From assembly GCA_030762895.1 (NCBI GenBank), contig CM061070.1, forward strand, positions 30,469,652 to 30,533,651: a stretch of 64,000 nucleotides of DNA, written 5' to 3'. The DNA is from Sophora flavescens (taxonomy: Eukaryota; Streptophyta; Magnoliopsida; Fabales; Fabaceae). Positions within the stretch are counted from its first letter, which is position 1; the number at the start of each line of letters is the position of its first letter. The position numbers and the translations under genes are program-made. The notes under the pieces were generated by a model. The model was not told the DNA's origin. It was given only the letters and a program-made list of their open reading frames with translations, and did no database searches. This document shows, one piece after another, positions 21,732 to 33,860 of the stretch.

Positions 21732-23217
21732 AAATACCCCAAACTTAAACTTTGCTTGTCCCCAAGCAAACTAAAACTCAAAAAGACTCAACTTGGCAAG
21801 CTTAAAGGATCCAATCAATCTCGCACAAATTTCAAGCAATCTTAACAAAAAAAAATTTCTTCAATGCTTTCCCCCTTGCAACAACGTAGTCCCCACATTC
21901 ATTTACCTTGAACAATTGAGAATTCCATCATTCATGCAAACATTAATCTAAGTTGAGGATCCAAGTTACACACAAAAGGGAGATCACCAATTTCAAATAA
22001 TTGTCTTCCTCACAAGGGCATTTAATATTTCACTCATTCGCTCAATTTGTCTAGGCTATCAACTTTTCACTCAATTTCACATTTTAAGAGCACTTTCCAT
22101 AAATTTGATTTTCATCTCAATCAAGGTTCCCACGAAAACATGCATGCAACATCAAAAGGTCTTTAAAAGGTTGTAATGGGGCCTGGCTAAGGGTAGGATT
22201 ATTCAAAGGAACGAGGCTTCACATCCCTAGGAATTAAGAGAGCATGAACATTTGACACATTGACTTTCCACTATAATTCCTTTCTCCATTTTTTTCTTTT
22301 TTGCTTTGGGTGACTACAACCTTTTTCCTTTGATACCATTTTTTTTTAGTTTTGCCCCTTTTCTTTTTGGCAATTCTTTTTTTCTTTTCTTCTTTTTTTT
22401 TTTGCCTTTGGCTTCAACCTTTATTTTCCTTCTTTTTATCAACCCAGAATGACATATCAAACCCTGTAGCCACCCCAAACTTAGTTTCTTACAACCCTTC
22501 TCTTGCTAAGCTTCCATGCTGTCCTAATCCTAAGATCAGGTTAACATGGGTTTTCCAGATTTTAGGCTCATAACATAAGGTCATCAAGAAACAATAGGAT
22601 AATTAGGCTCAATGTGGCTAACTAGGGAACATGCATTAGGGATTGGTTCTTTTAGGCCAAGTAGCTAATTCAAAGAAAATTGCCTAAATCATTTGATGCA
22701 ACACATAAACATGCAAACCATGAAGAGATTCAAGCAAATTCGGGAAAGTGAAACTCAAAAGTGATTCACACAATTAAAAAAAACGTGTTGGAGGCTCAAA
22801 TCCTCACCTGGACATTTTTCGCAAATTGTTTGGCCGAGATTCAATCCCTAGTGTGTGCACCCCTTCACCCCAAACTTATCATAAATCATGCAGTCACAAC
22901 AAAATATCTCAAAGTTCAATTTTTCAATTTTTCACATGGGGATCAATTTTCAATTTTCAAAACCAAAGGGGGAAATCATCAACAGTCAACACATATCATG
23001 CAATCCATCTATGCTAAAGTTAACAGAATCCATTCAAGCTTGCCGACACAAGACTCACACACAACTCTTGATCTTCTCAAATTATTCAAGAGCTAAGTTC
23101 AAAAACAAAGAAAACAAAACAGTTGGTTACCTCCCACACACCTAAGCCATACATTGTCCTCAATGAAAGAACATAAATATAAAATAAGAGTCAGGTAAAG
23201 GAGAAGGTGCTCCCTGA
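21732..23217 (-). other. 3' noncoding region of element E
   Basis: Next to the LTR are the PPT AAGTTTGGGGTATTT (21732-21746, minus) and an 8-bp stem TTTGCTTG / CAAGCAAA with loop GGGA (21751-21770). The conserved block ATTACAACC...AAAGACCTTTTGAT lies at 22151-22181 and a long A-rich tract (minus strand) at 22280-22440. A distal CATTG / CAATG hairpin (23152-23165) precedes the purine tract AGGTGTGTGGGAGGT (23130-23144). The small plus-strand frames here have no recognisable features. Confidence 0.7.
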
Positions 23218-23423
23218 TCAAGTTGCAGTGTAGGTGGGCTCTTCCAAGGAGAGCTCCTCAATAGTAGCATCCTCAGGCACCGAGCTCTCATGGAATAGCT
23301 TCAAGCACTACCCATTAACCTTAAAGACCTTGTTGGTACCAGCACTTTTTATTTCTACTGCACCATGGGGGGGAAAAATTAGTAACAACAAATGGGCCAA
23401 TCCACTTGGATCGAAGTTTCCCA
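23218..23423 (-). pseudogene. Integrase C-terminus of element E
   Basis: The minus strand reads KWIGPFVVTN, then, after a frame break in a run of seven C at 23366-23372, GAVEIKSAGTNKVFKVNG, then LEEPTYTAT and a stop at 23218-23220. This is the usual end of an Athila-type integrase. The rest lies at 50185-51139, separated by the insertion of C. Confidence 0.8.
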
Positions 23424-24828
23424 TGTTGGTGTAAGCCCTAGAGGCCAATGTATTTATTAGACTTACATTTGTATCTTTCCATTATATATATATATGATAT
23501 GAGGCATTCCAGTTTATTGTGTTACTTGTTTAAACATAATAAAGTCCTTAGAATAGAAATTTCAGTTTAATAGAATATCAAGTACATGACTTGATCGTGA
23601 GACACTATTGAACAATGAAATCCTATTCTTAAATATCCGTAGCAAAGTATTTTATTAATAAGGACAATAATAATACATTGAGACTATTATGTGTGCAGAC
23701 TGATGACCATATCTCACGGGTCATGGATATGAGATATCGAGTCGCCACATAGGTACACATTAGAGTAATGATGTACTGGATTGACCCACCATGAGAACAC
23801 TACATGGAGCGTTATGTGAGTGTCATAAGTAGTTCTCATAGTGACAATGGTGTATGCAATCCTTCGACCTGAAATCACTACGATCCCTACATGAGGAGTC
23901 GTGTGCTTTAATATCGTCAAACGTCATCTGTAATAGGATGACTATAAAGACGGTCATTGGGCATACCACGAGCCATGCAGAGGGATGTGAGTGACCTAGA
24001 TGGAATTTGTCCCTCCTAAATAATAGGAGTAATATCTGTGGGGCCCCTGATAGAGTGAGACTGTAAAATGCATGGCCGTGCTGAAATGAGTCAATATGAG
24101 ATATTGACCTCATTTGTTGTTAAGTCTACTCGGGTATCAGGGAACATGATATTGAACCATACAAGGGTGACACATTCTATGTCTTGTGTTCAATATAGAT
24201 ATATGGATAAAGGGATAATAATGCACATGAATATTTGTCATAGAAAGGTTTCGTCAAATCATTGACTTTCTCACTACTTAGGTGGCAGTGATGTATTGCT
24301 AGATACCGCTTACTGTTTGTAATATTAAATGGGATTTAATATTACTACTAACATTTTGGGAACCTATAGGGTCACACACATAAGAGCAGATCAAAAGAAA
24401 CATTAAAAGGAGAGTTGGACTCTTCTATTGGGCCTAGCGCATAGTACATGGGGCTTAGGTCAAACGTTGCTCACTAACTCACTTAAGGAGGTGCTACTAT
24501 AAGTAGACCACTTAAGCTATTGTGCCTACACGGTTTTTACCCTAGCCGCACATAGAGAGTGATAGTGAGCAGCAGGTCTCAGTTTTCAAAGCTAGCACTG
24601 TGAGGCAGAGACGCTTCGGGTTCGTGACGTTGGACGTTCACGGGATCTGCTCGTGTGGATACCTTAGAGACATCGTTCGTGCGGTGTTCGTGATAGACGA
24701 TTTCAATCAATTGTCATCGCTTCAAGAGGTAAATCTTCTAACCATGAATCATGACCATTCGCAAGGATCCTTCGATGGGAATTTTTTTTTCCGCTGCGTT
24801 ATTTTGTTTTATACGCAAATTCCCAACA
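23424..24828 (+). repeat. 5' LTR of element C
   Basis: The 1405-bp LTR runs from TGTTGGTGTAAGCCC to TTCCCAACA. It contains a short (AT)6 run (23484-23495) and a TATA box, TATAAG at 24498-24503. The segment containing the TATA box is missing from the 3' LTR. Short frames such as 24600-24908 carry no known domain. Confidence 0.93.
24498..24503 (+). promoter_or_regulatory. TATA box in 5' LTR of C
   Basis: CTACTATAAGTAG about 100 bp upstream of a TCTCAGTTTTC leader is the best core promoter candidate of the element. Confidence 0.5.
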
Positions 24829-24829
24829 G

Positions 24830-24841
24830 TGGTATCAGAGC
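24830..24841 (+). other. PBS of element C (tRNA-iMet)
   Basis: TGGTATCAGAGC starts one base after the LTR end. Confidence 0.92.
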
Positions 24842-26309
24842 CGCTTGCGAAACCATGATTCTGTTACGTGGTTTACCTGTTATGTATGATAACATGTTTA
24901 TAATGTGAATCTTTTTTCTGAAAATTGTTTTCTGAAAATCGTTTGCATCCGTTTTTGCGAAATATTGTTTCTGTAATTTTCGTATGTATATGATATATGC
25001 GTCTATAGCATGTTTATGTATATATGCGATATGTACATTGGTTCTGGAATCCTTATTATGTTCTGCGATGGCGTCAAGTGTTGATGTTAAACATGATCGG
25101 TTTCAGTTCTCTGTTGGCGGCGTTAAGGGGTTTCAGACATGAAGAGTTCATGTTCTTACATGCCTTGCGGTTTTAGGGTTGAGAGGTTGAAGCCCTAGCC
25201 GTCAAGGAAGCGGGAACCCCGTGCTACCTCTGCGTAGTGTGTTATTTCGAAATTTAATTTTTGAAATCTTTTATGTCACCATTTAATAATAACATCAATT
25301 ACAATAAATGTGATTTATAGTATCATCAATTACAATAAATGTGATTTATAGTAACATCAATTACAATAAATGTGATTTATAGTAACATCAATTACAATAA
25401 ATGTGATTTATAGTAACATCAATTACAATAAATGTGATTTATTATATATATGTTATGTTTTCAAAATTCAGATTTTGAAATCTCTAATAATAATAATAGT
25501 AATAATTGTGTATTATTATTGGTTGTTACTATTTATTTGGTAATGTATGGTGAATGGTTATGGCCTTAGTTCTTTAATCTTTTGGTTTATATTTTGAAAT
25601 ACGGCCTGCATGCCGTGCCTTTCTCTTATATTCCATATGTATATTCTTTTCTCATCTCACTCCCCTCATATGTAAAATGAGGTTTCTGTTTATGTAATGT
25701 AATGATGGAGACAAGAAGACGTTATCCTGTGGGAGATCATGCTTGGAGAAGCCTGGACGCTCCTAGGTTTCAGTTTAGATTCTCTCATTGGCTTGGGAGA
25801 ATCAATGCGTTAGGGGCCATAACCATATCACATTTATTTGCCTTATATATGTATGAGATGAATGTATGTATATAGTATGTTAAAAGGGGTTTAAATAATA
25901 TATGTATGAGATACGTGTATGTAAATCGTAAGTTAAAGAGTTTAACAAATGATGAGATCATGTTTTAATCAAATCCCTCAAAAGGAAATATTAAGTCACA
26001 TTTAAAGGCCTTCCAATGCATGGCACTCGTCAAGACTAGGATCGATTAAGTGTGGGTCCGCCAAAGCGGGTACCTTTATCTATACTAGTAAGACGCGATG
26101 GGACAAATGTAATGTTCAACTGCTATCCATTGGGTCTGACTTAACTAAGCCAACTTCAATAGGATTGAAAGGCTTAGAGGCTTATAAGTTGGGCTTTGGT
26201 CAATGTGATGGATTAGAATAAGAGTTATTCACCCAATTGTCCAAGAGTTGCATGAGATGCAATCGGAAAGTGTTTCCTACCTATATAACTGAATTTTGAG
26301 TGATCAGCC
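24842..26309 (+). other. Untranslated leader of element C
   Basis: About 1.5 kb without a supported gene lies between the PBS and the B insertion; the last 190 bp of leader follow B at 39158-39347. It contains the 31-bp tandem repeat at 25290-25443. CAGCC at 26305-26309 is the left target copy of B. Confidence 0.75.
25290..25443 (+). repeat. 31-bp tandem repeat in leader of C
   Basis: Five head-to-tail units start at 25290, 25321, 25352, 25383 and 25414. Each contains CATCAATTACAATAAATGTG. The units are almost identical, with TATCATC in the second where the others have TAACATC. No spacers are present, so this is a minisatellite. Confidence 0.95.
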
Positions 26310-29300
26310 TGTGACACCCTAACTTGGTCAACACATGGTTACCCTTTTTGCGGCAAAATGCTCGTTTAAATGCTGGTCGCCTTTGGAAAAAGATTATTCA
26401 ACATACACAAGGTTACCAAAAAGGTACTTAATTTTTTATTTTTTTAAGATAAGAAGTAAAAGGTAAAGAAACTCACAACTTGAAAACGACAACAGATACA
26501 TACATATAATATTGCCTCGAAAGGTCTTAGGTTTTAACATTACACCACGGCCTTAATCAATATGGCCAACAGAAATGAAAACATAACTGAAACATAACCG
26601 AGAAGATAAGGTAAATAAAACACCAACTGGGAATGGGAATATGGGAATCTAAACTCAAAAGAAAAGCTCAAAAGCCAAGACTAATGGACCACTCAAAACA
26701 AAGCCTCCAACCACTACCAATGCCTACGACACTCGGAGTGGCCACAAACGCTCCCACAAGAAGAAGTCTCCGGCTCCGGGTCAATCACCTCTCCTCTGTC
26801 ATCCAACGGGACATCCTCCTCCTCAATATCCAAAGGGTGATAACCAGCCTCGAGCTCCTCATCCCACCAGTCGTCTACCAGCTTATGAGGCTCCTCCTCA
26901 GGATCCTCTTCGGGATCTTCTTCAGGATCTTCCTCCATCGGTTCCTCCTCTTCTGGCTCGGCAGGCTCAACGTGAGGGTGAAGTAGACCGGCTTCCTGTA
27001 GCGTGTTCAGGTACAACCATGGCGGTGGAAGAATCACGTTCCTGGATTCCACCGAGTGGATCCTCCTAACAGGCTCTCCATGTATATTAGCTTCAGTAGT
27101 AGTGATTGGCCCTCGGTACGTCGCCGTAGTCGCATTCGCGTCCATCCTCCAATTCCCAATCCTGTCGGCCTCGTCAAAAGTTTCTGTCCGTGTGACCTCA
27201 GGTACAAGAGGGACAAGAGGGTCCATCTAAAGCATACACATACCCGGTACGAGGAAAATAAAAGAACATACAGACATGCAAGAGTGAGATACCGTCATAA
27301 GATATATCCCACAACAACCATATACATGATACATGCAACACGAAATCAGATCAACAGTTAAAGCATGCATAATCATCATAATATAACAGTGTTATATCAA
27401 GGGGTCCTCAAGCCCGTACAATCAGTTTTAAAAAATGTGCATGACACTTCAATATCAGGCTCTATCCTAATCTCATGAGATCACAACACCATGTTATCAC
27501 TGGAGAAGATAGAGTTGGCAAGCTCTGCCCACCGGGCTGTTGCCACCGCATCCTGATGCACCAGGCCTCTTGGTCAGACAACGCCACATGCCCTTAACGA
27601 AACAGCTAGCAATGTGACTGACTCTCAGATACCCCATGGGTATCCTCAATAAGCAAAGGCACGTCTGCCAGGGGAAATGCATATGAATAAAAACTTTCCT
27701 TTTAAGGTTTTTCTTTGTGTAAATATTTCACTGTCAAAGCTCAAAGCTAATGACTTAACATTATTTCCCCATCACTTGAAAACTTAGAAACATAGGACAC
27801 ACAAATCAGNATGCTCAAACCCAACACCTAGACCGTGGCCGCAGTCAAGGTTTGTGGTAATGGAAATCAATATACTTTTAGTCATGTTTTACTTATCATG
27901 CTAAGGACAATAGCCCACAACAACGGAAATCAGAACGAACTGTCCTCGATTCCGCGAATTGGACTTGAGGTCCATAACATTACGAATAGGACTTTACGGT
28001 CCCGAATTAACACTGATCCAAGATCACGTGCTAAGCATGGAAAACTAGAGGCGACGTCTCACGTCTAGATTCCTATTCTTTTAGTACTTATCTTTCATTT
28101 GACGAAAACAGTTTTCGAAATCGAAAGCCTCGATAACCTATGCTAGCTATCGGAAAGTTTCTAAATCATTTGGGAGAAAACCTTTTCTTTTGAAAATCCT
28201 TTATAAAATGTTTTTGAAACACTTTTAACTTTGAAAATCCCCAATAGGATATTGTAAAATATTTTCGAAAGTTTTCACTTAAAACACATAGTTCGAAAAG
28301 GGTTTTTCTCTTGCATTCTAGAAATCACTAAAACTATATTGTCACATAAAACAAGTACTTTTAAACATTCAAGCTTTTTGGAAAAGAACTCCCATCCTTT
28401 CATCTTCAAAGCTTATTAAGGTTTTTAATCCTTATTAATGATTGAGAACAGACACACGTCCGGTTTAGCAAACTTCAAACAACAACAGCAGTATGTACAC
28501 ATATATATATTCACAGTTCAATGCCAATATCACAGTTCATCACAGTTATACATCTCAACATATATAACGATACAGTTCAACTTCATATAATAGCATAACA
28601 TTTCAGATAATCCAGTAACTCAATAACAGTCAAGTAAACAATTAATCAAATACATACATGCTTACAGTTATTGAATATCTTTCGGAAATCCCCTCTTACC
28701 TCAAAAGACGATAAGGGTTCCGACTACGAAAACTAAGGATCACGAACGTCCGCGCGTAACGAATCTAAGGTTACACACATGAAACCATAGGTTAGATTTT
28801 TAATCAAAGAACACTAGCCACAAGGCATAGGTTCGGTTTTCAACAATGGTTTTGGATTAAGGATTTCCAAAAATCATGCAACTTATGGATTTATGATCCT
28901 TAAGTGCTAGGAGTTCTTAAAACACCAAAAGTTTAACAAGTTTGAATCAAGAATCCCACTAAGTCATCCACTTAGGGTTTCGGTTTTCATCCTCTAAAAT
29001 AGGTTAGGATGTTCTAAATTTTCCAATCTCTTTAGGTTAGCATCCATACCTAGTAAGGAGCCTAAAACCTTGATCATTTTGGAAAAATGAAAAAAATCAA
29101 ATACCCTAGGCCACAAACACTACCATTCGGCCTTGAGTAAAAATGAGGGTTAGAGGTTTTCAAACTTTCCAATCTCTTGGATCTAGCATCCTTATACATC
29201 AAGGAGCCCAAATCCATGATCACTTTGGAAAAACCTCAAAGTACATATAACAAAACACTTAGAGTTTTCACTTTTTCATGAAAATACATAAAAGTTTCTA

Positions 29301-30404
29301 AACTTTTCCAATCACTTAAACCTAGCATCCTTATGTATATAGGAGCTCTTGGTCATGATCATGTTGGAATAACACTCAAACACAAGCTTAACCAAGCAAA
29401 GATGAAACAAAACTCATATGGCACAAAAGACATAGATTCTGTCCAGTACAGAAAATGGTGTTCGAGATTTTTGTTTTCCACAATATTTTAGTATGTTTTA
29501 GAGGAAGTAAAAATAAGAATATAGAAATTGGTTTCACCTTAATCGGAGTTTTCTACAATTTTTGAGAATTTTTTGAAGTTTAAAAGCATATTATGAACTC
29601 AAAACATCAACTATGAAAATAAAGCCAAAACTTGAAAAACAAATGGTATAGGGACATTGCCCTTACCAATATGAACAACTTTGATGAAGAACACAACTTG
29701 AAAAACTTAGTAAAAATGGTACCTTTAGTTGTGTGAAGAAGAAGATGAATAGTTGTAAAAAAATGTTTTTGTAAAAGGAAGCAAAAGTGTGAAATGGTTA
29801 CACTTTGAAACTTAAATAGAAGAAGGAAAAGAGAGGGGGAGGGCGTTAGTTTTGGGGCAGATTGGAGGGGAGAGAAGAGCTTGACTTGGTTGAGAAGAAA
29901 GGAGGTATGATGTAGGTAAGGTGTGTGTAAGAAAGTATGGTGATTTGACTTGATTGGTGTAAGGAAGGTATGGCCATGGACATGCCTATGTCATAGCCTT
30001 CACATCAGTCAATCTACTCCATTTTTGCTCTGCTCCAACAAGAATCAGATGAATTTCCCGATTGTATTTCCCGACGATTCGCCCGGGTAATACTCGGAAA
30101 TTCGGCCCCGAACAAGATTTCTCAAAACACTCCAAACCCACACAAAACATAAAAAAAACACTAATCGTCTCGTTCACGAGTCAATATTAGGTCTCTAGCT
30201 CAGTAAACTCGTACTGGCTTTGAAAATCCAGACCGGCTTTCGTCTGAATTTTATACCGAAAATTTTACCGTGACTTCATACAGTAAAATAACACAAGAAA
30301 ATGATTTTATTTAAAATAAAATCATCCTCTGGATTTTATCACAATTAAATACATTAAAGCATGCATTTACTAATAATTAAGCACACGAAAAACAGGGTGT
30401 TACA
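26310..30404 (-). repeat. 3' LTR of element B
   Basis: This is the left copy, downstream of pol in element orientation. It holds the acidic ORF (26714-27226). A base called N stands at 27810, where the other LTR reads differently around CAGTCCGAATG. The remaining 3 kb is A+T-rich with no recognised coding content. Confidence 0.93.
26714..27226 (-). CDS. LTR-encoded acidic ORF, copy in 3' LTR of B
   Basis: This 170-codon frame is complete from ATG to stop inside an LTR, on the same strand as gag-pol and about 400 bp from the LTR's 3' end. It starts MDPLVPLVPEVTRTETFDEA, has a neutral N-terminal half with PPPWLYLNTLQEAGLL, then a strongly acidic Pro/Glu/Asp repeat (EDPEEDPEEDPEEEP) followed by VDDWWDEELEAGYHPLDIEE, and ends with a Cys/His cluster CGSVCGHSECRRHW. 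No signal peptide or membrane segment is seen and I recognise no family. The 5' LTR copy differs at only four residues. Two LTRs are copies of one sequence, so this is not independent evidence of selection, but a frame this long and compositionally distinct is unusual for LTR DNA. Confidence 0.45.
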   Translation of the reverse strand: MDPLVPLVPEVTRTETFDEADRIGNWRMDANATTATYRGPITTTEANIHGEPVRRIHSVESRNVILPPPWLYLNTLQEAGLLHPHVEPAEPEEEEPMEEDPEEDPEEDPEEEPHKLVDDWWDEELEAGYHPLDIEEEDVPLDDRGEVIDPEPETSSCGSVCGHSECRRHW

Positions 30405-30420
30405 ACTCCACCCCTCTAAA
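30405..30420 (-). other. PPT of element B
   Basis: On the minus strand TTTAGAGGGGTGGAGT directly precedes the 3' LTR. Confidence 0.85.
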
Positions 30421-30439
30421 AAGAATCTCGTCCTCGAGA

Positions 30440-32089
30440 TTACGTACCTTGAAATAACTCAGCGTATTGCATCTTCATCTTGTCCTCATCTTCCCACGTA
30501 GCTTCTCTGATTGTTTCATTCCAGATAACTTTGACTAGAGGAATTTGTTTACCTCTGAGCTGCTTCGTCATCTTATCCGCAATTCGTACCGGTGACGTTA
30601 CGAAAGACAGATTCTCTTTCAATTGTACATTATCAGGTTTTATGACGTGTGATGGATCAGGAATATATTTTATCAACTGAGAAACATGAAAGACATCATG
30701 GATGTTGGAAAGAAAAGGTGGTAAAGATATTTTATAGGCTACTGGACCTACGCGACGAAGAATTTGGTAGCGTCCAATGAATTTGGGAGTGAGCTTCCTG
30801 GATTTTATTACCCTGCCAATCCCCGTTGTTGGCGTGACTCTCAAGAACACATGTTCTCCTTCTTCAAACTCTAGAGGTCGTCGTCTCTTATCAGCATAAC
30901 TCTTCTGGCTACTTTGGGCAGTTCGCATTTTCTCTTGGATCATCTTCACTTTCTCGGTCGTCTGCTGTACCAGCTCTGGTCCCAACAATAGGCTTTCTCC
31001 ATCCTGATACCAACACAAAGGTGTTCTGCATCGTCTACCATATAGAGCTTCATAGGGTGCCATTCCTATGCTTGAGTGGAAACTGTTGTTATAGGTAAAC
31101 TCTATCAACGGTAATGACTCATCCCAACTCCCTGCATCCTCCAAAACACAGGCTCTAAGCAACTCTTCAAGCGACTAGATCGTCCTTTCCGATTGTCCAT
31201 CCGTCTGTGGATGATATGCAGAACTGAATTTGAGTTTTGTTCCCAAAGAGTTTTGTAGTCCCTTCCAGAACTCTGACGTAAATCTCGGATCACGATCCGA
31301 AATAATACTCGAGGGTATACCGTGTAACCTAACAATCTCGTCGATGTACAACTGGGTCAACCTTTTTATCGGGTACTTCATGTTGACTGGTAGAAAGTGA
31401 GCTGACTTGGTCAGTCGATCTACAATTACCCATATAGCCTCATACCCTTTTCTAGTTCTTGGTAAACTGGTAACGAAATCCATTGATATCCTGTCCCACT
31501 TCCATTCGGGAATATCTAAAGATTTTAACATTCCTGCAGGTCTCTGATGTTCTACTTTGGCTTTCTGGCATACCAAACATGATGCAACATATTCCATCAC
31601 ATCTCTCTTCATCCCGTACCACCAATATAACTTCTTTAGATCTTGGTACATCTTGGTAGCTCCTGGATGCATACTCAACTTACTCTTATGAGATTCTTCT
31701 AAGATCATCTTTCTCAACTCGACATCCTCAGGCACACAGATTCTTTCACCGAACCTTAAGATCCCGTCTGTGCCTTCTCTAAAATCTGACAATGCTCCTT
31801 GTCGCACTAAATCCCTTTCAGTCTGCAGATACTGATCAGTCTCTTGCTTCTCCTTTATCTGCTCCATCAATCCATTTGACACGGTGATCTTGTTCAAACA
31901 CAGCCTTCCTGGCGTAACCTCAACAGACAAACTCAGATCTCAGAATTGTTCCAACAATTCCTGTTCCCTAACCATCATCACTGATGCGTGAATCGTCTTT
32001 CTGCTTAGCGCATCAGCCACTACATTCGCCTTCCCAGGGTGATACTGTAGTTGAAAGTCGTAATCCTTCAGAAACTCTAACCAACGTCT
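30440..32089 (-). pseudogene. Integrase and chromodomain-like tail of element B
   Basis: The minus strand contains a zinc-binding HHCC region ([10 protein letters not shown]...CLVCQKAK) and the core DDE acids in [16 protein letters not shown] and GQSERT. An in-frame TAG lies directly after SERTI at about 31174, and an earlier stop before residue SVEV at about 31931. The C-terminal part (31162-30440) has the GPY/F-like region VGPVAYKISLPP and ends in VIWNETIREATWEDEDKM, resembling the chromodomain tail of Tekay-type chromoviruses that targets integration to heterochromatin. The RNase H linker (32089-31931) with ADALSRK is included. Confidence 0.88.
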
Positions 32090-33374
32090 CTACCGCATAT
32101 TCAATTCCTTCTGATCGAACATATACTTCAGGCTCTTGTGATCACTGAAAACATTAAAAGTAGCCCCGTACAAGTAATGTCTCCATATCTTCAAAGCAAA
32201 GACCACATCCACTAACTCCAAATCATGCGTCGGATAGTTTCTCTCGTGAATCTTCAACTGGCTCGAAGCATAAGCTACAACTTTCCGATTTTGCATCAGC
32301 ACACAGCCCAACCCTTGATGTGAAGCATCACAGTAAAGCTCAAAAGGTTCCTTGGGATTAGGTAGAATCATCACAGGTGCGTCAATCTACGCTTCAACTC
32401 TTGGAAATTCCTTTCACAAGCTTCTGTCCAAACGAATGCTTGGTCCTTACGAGTCAACTGAGTGAGAGGTCCCACTATCTTGGAAAACCCTTCGATAAAC
32501 CTTCGATAGTATCCAGCCAAACCCACAAAGCTACGAATCTCCGTCGCCGTTGTTGGCCTTTCCCATTCCAAAACAGCCTCAACCTTCTTCGGATCTACAA
32601 CGATTCCTTCGCGAGATATCACATGACCTAAGAATTGAACTTGATCCAACCAAAACTCACACTTCTCCGGCTTCACATACAACTGCTTCTCTTTTAGGAT
32701 CTGAAGAACAATGCTAAGGTGTTTAGCATGTGACTCCTCATCCGGGGAATAGATCAGAATGTCATCTATAAAGACGACTACGAACTGATCCAAAAAGGAA
32801 CGAAAGATCCTATTCATATAGTCCATGAATATAGCTGGCGCATTGGTCACTCCGAATGGCATCACCAAAAACTCATATTGCCCATAGCGTGTTCGAAACA
32901 CTGTCTTAGGAACATCCTCTGCCTTCACTCGTATCTGGTGGTATCCTGACCGTAGATCTATCTTCGAAAACACTGCAGCGCCACGCAACTGATCCATGAG
33001 ATCATTTATCCTTGGAAGAGGATATCGATTCTTGATCGTGACTTTATTCAACTGGCGATAATCCACACATAGCCTGGCCGATCCATCTTTATTTTTCACT
33101 AACAGATCGGAGCTCCCCACGGTGACACACTAGGCCGTATGAACTCCTTCCTCATCAATTCCTCAAGTTGCTCCTTCAAGGTTTCTAACTCCGATGGTGA
33201 CATGCGATACGGTGCCATGGATATTGGTCCAGCACCTGGGACTAGATCAATCGCGAACTCAATCTCCCGAACAGGTGACAATCCAGGTACATCCTCTGGA
33301 AAAACTTCCGGAAACTCTCGGACGACAGGTACCGACTCTAAGTCAAACTCGGTCTTGACCTCCGAGGAACACAA
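32090..33374 (-). pseudogene. Reverse transcriptase and RNase H of element B
   Basis: Frames 33374-33099, 33120-32371 and 32374-32090 together cover the PR-RT linker, RT and RNase H. RT motifs visible are [12 protein letters not shown], the catalytic [11 protein letters not shown] (a FIDD version of YMDD) and FLGHVIS. RNase H begins [13 protein letters not shown] and includes NVFSDHKSL. Frame breaks occur after SPWGAP (about 33105) and near 32373, and a TAG ends the frame after LNMR at 32090. Confidence 0.9.
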
Positions 33375-33413
33375 AGAAGATGTAAACTTGAGCCCCTTCT
33401 TTCAAAGAAACTC

Positions 33414-33860
33414 TTACCGACTAGCGAGATAATAATCCGAAATCTCATCCCTAAAGACTAAGGTTTTACAAGCACGATCTATTAGGATATGGTTGGAAGA
33501 TAACCAATCCATGCCTAAGATCACATCTAGTTGTACTAGGGGCAAACAGATCAAATCCACAAGGAAATGTCTATTCCGAACAATGATAGGATAGTTTAAG
33601 CAAACAGAATTAATCACAGGGTTTAGCAATTGGGGTAGAAACAATCGATTATAAGATAAGGAAGAAACAGGCAAGTTCAACGTTTTCACACGATCCATCG
33701 AAATAAATGAATGGGTTGCACGAGAATCAAACAAGACAATTAAGAGATTACCATCAATGTCACACTCACCCCGCACGAGATCACCGGAGTTCGATGCCTC
33801 CGCACCACTCATCGTGGTAAACTCTTCCCTTGGCGGTTGGCTTGCTTGCTCTAGTGAGAT
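33414..33860 (-). pseudogene. Protease of element B
   Basis: The minus strand carries FTTMSGAEASNSGDLVRGEC, then the retropepsin active-site region LFDSRATHSFIS, where the family has Gly after Ser (here Arg), and the downstream VILGMDWLSS. The change at the active site and frame breaks on both sides (about 33830 and 33400) make it inactive. Confidence 0.85.

Noticed and set aside
22352..22573. Hydrophobic frame resembling a membrane protein
   Set aside because: Caused by a T-rich tract on the plus strand of E's 3' noncoding region; D, A, H and K have the equivalent tract without a frame.
25290..25443. Possible CRISPR-like array
   Set aside because: The 31-bp units are head to tail without unique spacers, in plant retrotransposon leader DNA.
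26633..26986. 117-codon plus-strand frame, also at 35385-35738
   Set aside because: Mirror frame of the acidic LTR ORF of B on the other strand; antisense to the element and Leu/Arg-rich as expected from reading Glu/Asp codons backwards.
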